Below, piece after piece: positions 58,186 through 64,000 of a stretch of DNA of 64,000 nucleotides; position 1 is the stretch's first letter, and the number at the start of each line of letters is the position of its first letter. The notes under the pieces are model-generated. The model had not been told where the DNA came from. It ran no database searches and saw only the letters and a program-made list of their open reading frames with translations. Where the stretch lies: NCBI RefSeq assembly GCF_001428605.1, contig NZ_LMID01000015.1, forward strand, positions 207,591 through 271,590, written 5' to 3'. Source of the DNA: Sphingomonas sp. Root720. GTDB lineage: Bacteria; Pseudomonadota; Alphaproteobacteria; Sphingomonadales; Sphingomonadaceae. The translations under genes and the position numbers were made by a program.

Positions 58186-58278
58186 CATCCCGGCGAACGC
58201 GGGATTTCCCTTCTCGCTGCGAAGCGCGAAGACCAGACTATCAACGGGCAGGCGGATCCCCGCTTGCCGGGACGACGG
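58186..58278. repeat. Possible degenerate inverted repeat doublet
   Basis: catcccggcgaacgcgggat at ~58187-58206 and atccccgcttgccgggacga at ~58256-58275 look like inverted copies of the palindromic repeat family with ~50 bp between. The match is imperfect. Confidence 0.45.
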
Positions 58279-58305
58279 CCCAGTTGGCGACCCCCATGCC
58301 GGGCT

Positions 58306-59904
58306 CTAGCCCCCGTCCACCAGCCGCCCCCCGGCCAGCTCCAGCTGCCGTTCGATCCCGATCGCGGCGAGGAACGCCTCGTCATGGCTGACGACCAGCA
58401 GCGCGCCGTCATAGGCGGCGAGCCCCGCCTCGACCGCCGCGATCGAATCGAGATCGAGATGGTTGGTCGGCTCGTCGAGGATCAGCAGCGGCGGGGGCGC
58501 TTCGCCGCCCAGCACGCAGGCCAGCCCGGCGCGCAGCTTCTGGCCGCCGCTCAGCGATCCGACGATGCGATCGGCCGCGTCGGCACGGAAGCGGAAGCGC
58601 GCCAGCGCGGCGCGGCACGCATTGTCGGTCGCGTCGGGATGGCGCCGGGCATGATTGGCCGCGACCGACAGCGCCGGATCGAGCAGCGACACCCGCTGGT
58701 CCAGCAGGGCGAAGGGCAGCGGGCGCTTCACGTCCCCCGCCCAGGGTTCGAGCCCGCCGGCGATCACCGCCAGCAGCGTGCTCTTGCCCGCGCCGTTGGC
58801 GCCGCCGACCGCGATCCGCTCGGGCCCGACGATCTCCAGGTCGAGCCCGTCGAGTATCGCGCGGTCATGGCCCGCGACCACGCCCGCCAGCCGCAGCACC
58901 GTCCGGTCGCCGATCAGGCCGGTCGGGGACAGCGCCACCGTCATCGGTTCCAGTATCTCGATCCGCCCGCGCGCGGCCTCGGCCGCTTCCGCCGCCGCGC
59001 CGCGCTGGCGCTCGGCAAGCCGCGCACCCGCGCTCCCGCTTTCCTCGGCGCGCTGTTTGCGGGCGCCGATCAGGATGCGGGGCTGATCGCCCTTCGCCCC
59101 CTTGCGCGCGCCGGCGCCATCGCGGCGCTGCTTGCGCTCGGCCGCCTGCTGGATATGGCGGGCGACCTCGCTTTCCTGCCGCTCGGCCGAGGCGAGATCC
59201 CGTTCGGCCGCCGCCAACTCGATCGCCTTGCGGTCGCGATAGGCCGACCAGCCGCCGCCATGGCGCGCGGCGCCGAGCGCGCTCAGCTCGACGATCGCAT
59301 CCATATGGTCGAGCAGCTCGCGGTCATGGCTGACGACGATCGCCCCGCCGCGCCAGCGGTCGAGCAGGCCGATCACCGCGTCGCGGCCGGCGCGGTCGAG
59401 ATTGTTCGTCGGTTCGTCGAGCAGCAGGAAATCGGGATCGCCGAAGGTCGCCGCGGCGATCGCCGCGCGGCTGCGCTGTCCGCCCGACAGCATGGCGAGC
59501 GGCGTCTCCGGCCCGGCGTCGAGCCCGACCGCGGAGAGCGCCTCGATCAGCCGGGCCTCCAGCGTCCAGTCGGCCTCGGCCAGTTCGTCGAGGCTCGCCC
59601 TACCCGCCTCGGCCCGTGCCAATATCGCCAGCGCGTCGCGCACCCCGAACAGGTCGGCGATGCGCTCGTCGGGAGCGACATCGACGATCTGGCGCATCAT
59701 GCCGATCGTACCGTCGACGACGATCCGCCCGGCGCGCGGCGCGATCTCCCCGGCGATCAGCCGGAGCAGCGTGCTCTTGCCGATGCCGTTGCGGCCGACG
59801 AGGCCGCAGCGCTCGGGCGCGAAGACGAGATCGAGATGGTCGAGAAGCCGGTGGCCGTCAGGCGTGGACCAGCCGAGCTGCGAGATGGAGATCGAGGCGG
59901 ACAT
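58306..59904 (-). CDS. ABC-F family ATPase (translation-associated)
   Basis: This 532-residue protein has two ABC domains without membrane segments. Domain 1 has GLVGRNGIGKST, LSGGQRSRAAIA and LLLDEPTNNLD. Domain 2 has AVGGANGAGKST, LSGGQKLRAGLA and LILDEPTNHLD. The linker between them (~residues 230-310, RQESEVARHIQQAAERKQRR) is basic and coiled-coil-like. ABC-F proteins bind the ribosomal E site and rescue stalled translation or protect from antibiotics. A short leader ORF overlaps its start. ATG 59904 chosen. Confidence 0.93.
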   Translation of the reverse strand: MSASISISQLGWSTPDGHRLLDHLDLVFAPERCGLVGRNGIGKSTLLRLIAGEIAPRAGRIVVDGTIGMMRQIVDVAPDERIADLFGVRDALAILARAEAGRASLDELAEADWTLEARLIEALSAVGLDAGPETPLAMLSGGQRSRAAIAAATFGDPDFLLLDEPTNNLDRAGRDAVIGLLDRWRGGAIVVSHDRELLDHMDAIVELSALGAARHGGGWSAYRDRKAIELAAAERDLASAERQESEVARHIQQAAERKQRRDGAGARKGAKGDQPRILIGARKQRAEESGSAGARLAERQRGAAAEAAEAARGRIEILEPMTVALSPTGLIGDRTVLRLAGVVAGHDRAILDGLDLEIVGPERIAVGGANGAGKSTLLAVIAGGLEPWAGDVKRPLPFALLDQRVSLLDPALSVAANHARRHPDATDNACRAALARFRFRADAADRIVGSLSGGQKLRAGLACVLGGEAPPPLLILDEPTNHLDLDSIAAVEAGLAAYDGALLVVSHDEAFLAAIGIERQLELAGGRLVDGG

Positions 59905-59959
59905 GAAGAATTTCCCCGGCGACAAGGCGAATGAGCGTTGCGGTCGGGTGGGAATCCAT
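59858..59959 (-). CDS. Possible 33-residue leader peptide before the ABC-F gene
   Basis: The ORF starts ATG 59959 with 'gaggac' ~9 bases upstream. It reads MDSHPTATLIRLVAGEILHV followed by RLDLHLAARLVHA and ends inside the ABC-F gene in another frame, overlapping the ABC-F start by 47 nt. A GC hairpin (gcggggcg/cgccccgc, 59978-59996) lies just before it on the transcript. Regulatory leader ORFs are common for ABC-F genes; that this one is translated is not shown. Confidence 0.45.
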   Translation of the reverse strand: MDSHPTATLIRLVAGEILHVRLDLHLAARLVHA

Positions 59960-60159
59960 CGTCTCGTCCTCGATCTTGCGGGGCGTCGCGCCCCGCGTGC
60001 GGTGGATATAGGGGTTTCGGAGGGTGAGGCCAAGCCGCCGTCCGTCCCGCCCGCCTTCCCGCCTTCTCCAACCCGTCATGAGCGGGAGTGAGGAGGGGAC
60101 GAGGACGCAATGCCATTCCCGGTCTTCAATCGCCGCCCTCTTGTGCCTAAGCTCCGTCC

Positions 60160-60861
60160 ATGACGATGCATCGACTCGCGCTCGGCGCCCTGCTGTGCCT
60201 TTCCGCCCTTCCCGCCGTCGCGCAGGACAGCGCCGCCGCGCCGGCGCCCGTCCCGGCTGCACCGCCGCCGGCTGTAGCGCCCGCGCCCAGGCCGGCCACC
60301 GTGCAGGTCAACATCCTGACCAGCGAAGGCCCGATCCTGCTCGAGCTGGAGAAGGAGCGCGCACCGATCACGACCAACAATTTCCTGCGCTATGTCGACA
60401 GCAAGCGTTTCGACAATTCGACCTTCTACCGCGCAGTCGCGGTGCCGAACGCTCCCGAGCTGGGTCTGGTCCAGGGCGGCATCAAATTCGACCCGAAGAA
60501 GATCTTCCCCGGCATCGCGCACGAGCCGACCACCAAGACCGGCCTCAAGCATGTCGACGGCACCATCTCGATGGGCCGCAACGCCCCGGGCACGGCGGCG
60601 GGCGACTTCTTCATCGTCGTCGGCGACATGACCTATATGGATGCCGATCCGTCGGCGCCCGGCGACAATCTCGGCTATGCCGCCTTCGGCCATGTCGTCG
60701 AGGGGATGGAGGTGGTGAAGAAGATCCTCGCCGCGCCGCGCTCCCCGACGCTGGGCGAAGGGGTGATGAAGGGCCAGATGCTGGCCGCGCCGATTAAAAT
60801 CGTCAGCGTCCGGCGGGTGACGACGCCCAAGCCCGCGGCACCGTCGGCCGCCCAGCCCTGA
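60160..60861 (+). CDS. Secreted peptidylprolyl isomerase (cyclophilin type)
   Basis: This 233-residue protein has a signal peptide (LALGALLCLSALPAVAQ), a Pro/Ala linker (PAPVPAAPPPAVAPAPRPA) and a cyclophilin domain: NFLRYVDSKRFDNSTFYRAV, LVQGGIKFD, TISMGRNAPGTAAGDFFIVVGD and YAAFGHVVEGMEVV. It catalyses prolyl cis-trans isomerisation in the periplasm. The usual active-site Arg (FxR) is visible in FYRAV. The Pro-rich tail follows. Confidence 0.93.
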   Translation: MTMHRLALGALLCLSALPAVAQDSAAAPAPVPAAPPPAVAPAPRPATVQVNILTSEGPILLELEKERAPITTNNFLRYVDSKRFDNSTFYRAVAVPNAPELGLVQGGIKFDPKKIFPGIAHEPTTKTGLKHVDGTISMGRNAPGTAAGDFFIVVGDMTYMDADPSAPGDNLGYAAFGHVVEGMEVVKKILAAPRSPTLGEGVMKGQMLAAPIKIVSVRRVTTPKPAAPSAAQP

Positions 60862-61101
60862 GCGTTGCCCCGAGCGCTGCCCGGTCCCCGATTTGACTTG
60901 GCCGGCGCCACGGCTCATCATCGCATCATGCAGACGGACCGCTGCCTTTCCCGGTTCCGCCACCAGGCGGGTCAGCTTCTCGCGGGCATCTAGCCCCGGG
61001 TTCCAGGAGGCCTGCGCCCCCGGACCCGGGGCGAACCTCCGATAGACCGGCGCGCACGGCCGCGGGCTCGTGCGCGCGCCCTTGTCCGGGAAAGATGCAC
61101 C

Positions 61102-61515
61102 ATGATGAAGAAGAAGGCCGGCCGGCGTCCGGCCATCCATATGATCGATTCGGAGGCCGAGACGCTCGCCGACCTGGCGGTCGCCGCCGAAGACCGGCTC
61201 CCCGAGGTCAGCGCGCTGCTGCTCGAGGAGATCGAGCGCGCGACGCTCCACAAGGCGCGGCGCATCCCCCCCGATGTCGTCACCATGCGCAGCCACGTCA
61301 TGTTCGTCGACGAGGCCAGCGGCACGCCGCGCACCGTGCAGCTCGTCTATCCGGGCGATGCCGATATCGATGCGGGCCGCGTCTCGATCCTGACCCTGGT
61401 CGGCGCCGGGCTGATCGGCCTGCGCGAGGGGCAGTCGATCCTGTGGCCCGGCCGTGACGGCCACCGGCGAATGCTCACCATCACCCGGGTGGAGCGGGCG
61501 GCGGTGCCGGCCTGA
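61102..61515 (+). CDS. rnk: Nucleoside diphosphate kinase regulator, Rnk-type
   Basis: This 137-residue protein has an N-terminal helical hairpin (RRPAIHMIDSEAETLADLAV ... LLLEEIERATLHKARRIPPD) and a GreA/GreB C-terminal FKBP-like domain (RTVQLVYPGDADIDAGRVSILTLVGAGLIGLREGQSILWPGRDG). Rnk binds RNA polymerase near the secondary channel without cleavage-promoting residues. ATG 61102 is the second of two adjacent Met; long GC-rich leader upstream. Confidence 0.9.
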   Translation: MMKKKAGRRPAIHMIDSEAETLADLAVAAEDRLPEVSALLLEEIERATLHKARRIPPDVVTMRSHVMFVDEASGTPRTVQLVYPGDADIDAGRVSILTLVGAGLIGLREGQSILWPGRDGHRRMLTITRVERAAVPA

Positions 61516-61522
61516 CGGCCGC

Positions 61523-62983
61523 TCAGTCCTCCTGCCAGGACAGCGGGCGGGCGACGCTTTCGAGCGGCTGCCGCTCGCTGTCGATGGCCAGCCGCCAGGC
61601 GACGATCGCGGCGCCGCCCATCATCCCCGCCGCCAGCAGATAGCCGCCCAGCACCTGGTCGCGCGATCCGCTGTCGATGAGGATGCCGAACAGCCAGGGC
61701 GCCAGCACGCCGCCAAGGCCGGTGCCGAGCGCGTAGAAGATCGCGATGGTCAGCGCCCGGATCTCGATCGGGAAGCTCTCCGCCACGGTGAGATAGGCCG
61801 AGGACGCCGCCGCCGAGGCGAAGAAGAAGGTGATGCTCCAGCACAAGGTCTGCGTGGTCGCGTCGAGCAGTCCTTCGCGGAACAGCCATCCCGTCGCGGC
61901 GAGCAGCACCCCCGACAGCGCATAGGTGACGACGATCATCGGCCGGCGCCCGACCGTGTCGAACAGCCGCCCGAGCAGCAGCGGCCCGAGCACGTTGCCG
62001 AGCGCGAAGGGCAGGACGTACCAGCCGACCCGGTCCGCCGGCACCCCGTGGAAATCGGTGAGCATCATCGCATAGGTGAAGAAGATCGCATTGTAGAGGA
62101 AGGCCTGCGCCCCCATCAGGCACAGGCCCAGGACGGTGCGCCGCGGATAGGTGCGCAGGATGGTGCGGAACAGCTCGCCCAGCGGCGTCGCGCGGCGACC
62201 GCGCAGGCGCGCCCGTTCGGTCACCGGCGGCAGGGCGTGGCCGCGCGCGGCGATCCCCGCCTCGATCCCGGCAACGATCCGGTCGGCCTCCTCGGGGCGG
62301 CCATGGACGATCAGCCAGCGCGGGCTTTCGGGCAGGAAGCGGCGCAGCAGCAGGATCGCGAGCCCGAGCGCCGCGCCCGAGAAGAAGGCGATCCGCCAGC
62401 CGAGATCGGGATCGAACAGGCGCGGATCGAGCAGGACGATCGACACGCCCCCCGCCAGCGCCGCGCCGACCCAGAAGCTGCCGTTGATGACGAGGTCGGT
62501 CCAGCCGCGCCGCCGCGCGGGGATCAGTTCCTGGATCGCCGAATTGATCGCGCTATATTCGCCGCCGATCCCCGCGCCGGTCAGGAAGCGCAGCAGCGCG
62601 AAGCTCGGCAAGTCCCAGGCGAAGGCCGTCCCGGCGGTCGCCGCGAGGTAGAGCAGCAGGGTGAGGCTGAACAGTTTCTTGCGCCCCAGCCGGTCGGTCA
62701 GCCAGCCGAAGACCAGCGCACCGACGACCGCGCCGGCCAGATAGGCGCTGTTCGCCAGCCCGACATCGGCGGCGGTGAACCGCAGCACCGGGCTTTCGCG
62801 CAGCGCCCCGGCGACCGACCCGGCCAGCGTCACCTCCAGCCCGTCGAGGATCCAGGTGATGCCCAGCGCGACGACGACGAGCCAGTGGAAGCGGCTCCAC
62901 GGCAGCCGGTCGAGCCGGGCGGGGACGTCGGTCTCGATGATCGGAAAGAGGGAAGCCCCGGGTTGCGGATTACGGATGGCCAT
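61523..62983 (-). CDS. MFS transporter (sugar/acid:H+ symporter type)
   Basis: This 486-residue protein has 12 TM helices and MFS motifs: FGWLTDRLGRKKLFSLTLLLYL between helices 2 and 3, the RFLTGAGIGGEYSAINS helix-4 motif, PESPRWLIVHGRPEEA after helix 6 and GRLFDTVGRRPMIV in the second half. That is the pattern of the sugar and aromatic acid branches. Substrate unknown. Start ATG 62983 (MAIRNPQ); the frame is open further. Confidence 0.9.
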   Translation of the reverse strand: MAIRNPQPGASLFPIIETDVPARLDRLPWSRFHWLVVVALGITWILDGLEVTLAGSVAGALRESPVLRFTAADVGLANSAYLAGAVVGALVFGWLTDRLGRKKLFSLTLLLYLAATAGTAFAWDLPSFALLRFLTGAGIGGEYSAINSAIQELIPARRRGWTDLVINGSFWVGAALAGGVSIVLLDPRLFDPDLGWRIAFFSGAALGLAILLLRRFLPESPRWLIVHGRPEEADRIVAGIEAGIAARGHALPPVTERARLRGRRATPLGELFRTILRTYPRRTVLGLCLMGAQAFLYNAIFFTYAMMLTDFHGVPADRVGWYVLPFALGNVLGPLLLGRLFDTVGRRPMIVVTYALSGVLLAATGWLFREGLLDATTQTLCWSITFFFASAAASSAYLTVAESFPIEIRALTIAIFYALGTGLGGVLAPWLFGILIDSGSRDQVLGGYLLAAGMMGGAAIVAWRLAIDSERQPLESVARPLSWQED

Positions 62984-63050
62984 GGGAGCAGTAACCACCG
63001 TCGCGGCGCCCGGTTGCCGAGTCCGCGCGCCACGCGAAGGAGCCTCGAAC

Positions 63051-63407
63051 ATGTACGTCGCGGGTTTCGTCATCCCCGTCCCGGCCGACCGGATGGAGGA
63101 TTATCGCCGCTGGGCGGAAAACAGCGCGGCCGTCTTCGGCCGCTATGGCTGCCGGGAGATCGTCGAATGCTGGGAGGACAATGTCCCCTCCGGCCAGCAG
63201 ACCGACTTCCGCCGCGCCGTCGATGCGCAGCCGGGCGAGAAGATCGTCTTCGCCTGGCAGATCTGGCCCGACAAGGAGAGCTTGGAACAGGCCGAGACGC
63301 GGATGCATGCCGACGGCGTGCTCGACCAGTTCGACGCGATTCCGTTCGACGCGAAGCGCCTGATCGTCGGCTGCTTCACGCCGATCTCGGTAATGGGCCG
63401 GGGCTGA
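63051..63407 (+). CDS. DUF1428 family protein
   Basis: The 118-residue protein has DUF1428 features: MYVAGFVIPVPADRMEDYRRWAE, GCREIVECWEDNVPSG, FAWQIWPDKES and the ending RLIVGCFTPI. It is a ferredoxin-like dimeric alpha/beta-barrel of unknown function. gaaggag lies eight bases before ATG 63051. Divergent from the MFS gene. Confidence 0.9.
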   Translation: MYVAGFVIPVPADRMEDYRRWAENSAAVFGRYGCREIVECWEDNVPSGQQTDFRRAVDAQPGEKIVFAWQIWPDKESLEQAETRMHADGVLDQFDAIPFDAKRLIVGCFTPISVMGRG

Positions 63408-63416
63408 GCCCCGGCC
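63396..63416. terminator. GC palindrome overlapping the DUF1428 stop codon
   Basis: ggccggggct-g-agccccggcc is a 21-bp near-perfect palindrome whose centre is the TGA stop (63405-63407). It lies ten bases before the end of the convergent hydrolase gene. It may form a bidirectional terminator, as at 3026-3053. Confidence 0.55.
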
Positions 63417-63426
63417 GTCATTCCGA

Positions 63427-64000
63427 TCAGGCCGCCGGCCGGCCGTTCTTCACCGCCCAGTCGAGCGCGAGGTCGGCGATCTCCTCCCAGCCCGTGTCGA
63501 GGGTGGTCCAGTGCGACCGGTCGGGGAAGAGCCGCAGCTCGGTCAGCGACGGCGCGCGGCGCTGCTTGCGGAAGATGGCGCGGGTCATGCTCGCATCGGC
63601 GATCAGGTCCCTCCCGCCCGCGATCAGCAGCATCGGCGCGCGATCGGGATTGTCCCAGCGGATCTTCATCGGGTTGACGATGCCGTCCCAATAGACCTTG
63701 CCCGGGGTCGGGACGATGTAGCGATCGTAGAGCGCGTCCTTCTCGCCCTCGGGCGCGGTCTGGGCGAAGCGGCGGGCGAAGAAACGGCGCGACATCGTCT
63801 TGAGCTTGCGGAAGCTGAACGGGTCGCCGAACACCGGCAGCGCCGAGACCAGCGCATGCGGGTGGATCGGCACGCCCGGCGTCGGTGCCGGATCGATGAC
63901 GACCCCGGCGACCCCCAACCCGCGGTCGAGCAGATGCTGGACGAACACCCCGCCCACCGAATGGCCGATCAGGATCGGCGCCTCGGGCAGCGCGCGGATG
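63427..64000 (-). CDS. Alpha/beta hydrolase (5' end beyond window)
   Basis: The C-terminal ~190 residues of an alpha/beta hydrolase; no start is seen and the frame runs to the window edge. The nucleophile elbow is encoded at ~63945-63970 (PILIGHSVGGVFVQHLL, Ser in GHSVG), and the acid and His segments are APMLLIAGGRDLIADASM and LFPDRSHWTTLDTGWEE. It resembles esterase- or haloperoxidase-like members. Substrate unknown. Confidence 0.87.
   Translation of the reverse strand, partial: IRALPEAPILIGHSVGGVFVQHLLDRGLGVAGVVIDPAPTPGVPIHPHALVSALPVFGDPFSFRKLKTMSRRFFARRFAQTAPEGEKDALYDRYIVPTPGKVYWDGIVNPMKIRWDNPDRAPMLLIAGGRDLIADASMTRAIFRKQRRAPSLTELRLFPDRSHWTTLDTGWEEIADLALDWAVKNGRPAA

Noticed and set aside
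60928-60993. 21-codon ORF before rnk (MQTDRCLSRFRHQAGQLLAG)
   Set aside because: No Shine-Dalgarno sequence and ~110 bases of GC-rich leader separate it from rnk. A regulatory leader is possible but not supported.

Overview
The window is one contiguous piece of a high-GC alphaproteobacterial chromosome. Gene content and protein style point to the Sphingomonadaceae (Sphingomonas/Rhizorhabdus-like). Supporting this are a FYDLN-acid (TIGR02300) protein divergent from aroA, a COQ9 protein, the ribD-ribE-ribB-ribH cluster, an isolated kpsC-kpsS pair, and dispersed short palindromes of the 'gtcattcccgcgaaagcgggaat' type. Housekeeping genes dominate. I see no prophage, CRISPR array, integrase or intact insertion sequence.

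Layout. 1-7.7 kb: a 5'-truncated PDZ-like protein, tRNA-Tyr, rlmB, a ferredoxin, an AlkA-type glycosylase, pheS-pheT, a small GIY-YIG gene bracketed by inverted repeat doublets, and rpmI-rplT. 7.8-15.3 kb: an AsmA-like protein, a HisN-type phosphatase, a glyoxalase-fold protein, prs, gltX, PspC and a TonB-like protein. 15.3-19.0 kb: the riboflavin operon, whose RibB carries an N-terminal HTH and a GTP cyclohydrolase II-like domain without zinc ligands. 19-24.7 kb: an old yellow enzyme, a DMT exporter, COQ9, feoAB behind a Fur-like dyad, and ssb. 24.9-27.7 kb: kpsC-kpsS. 27.8-33.1 kb: a GNAT protein, aroA-cmk plus rpsA, a TIGR02300 protein and tRNA-Ala. 33.2-41.1 kb: a complete kdp operon (27-aa ORF, kdpF, A, B, C, D, E) on the minus strand. 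41.5-43.9 kb: a divergent acyltransferase/SGNH-lipoprotein pair with lower GC. 44-51.3 kb: a YciI protein, a PhoX phosphatase with an extra Ig-like domain, and a probable copper locus (SCO, PCuAC, TonB receptor, DUF2946). 51.4-54.5 kb: DUF1905, then a tightly overlapping DUF969-DUF979-DUF2891 operon of unknown function. 54.5-64 kb: two alpha/beta hydrolases, an SBF-like transporter, adenine deaminase next to a phosphoribosyltransferase (purine salvage), an ABC-F ATPase with a possible leader peptide, a secreted cyclophilin, Rnk, an MFS transporter and DUF1428.

The most unusual signals are as follows. (1) A repeat present twice (about 1829-1926 and 11312-11406) keeps two hairpins through compensatory base changes around a nearly invariant core. 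(2) The GIY-YIG gene sits between two REPIN-like repeat doublets. (3) The HTH-RibB fusion has an operator-like palindrome just upstream. (4) The DUF969-DUF979-DUF2891 operon has no assigned role. (5) There are very small ORFs in the kdp operon and before the ABC-F gene. All functions are inferred from reading the sequence; no database search was run.
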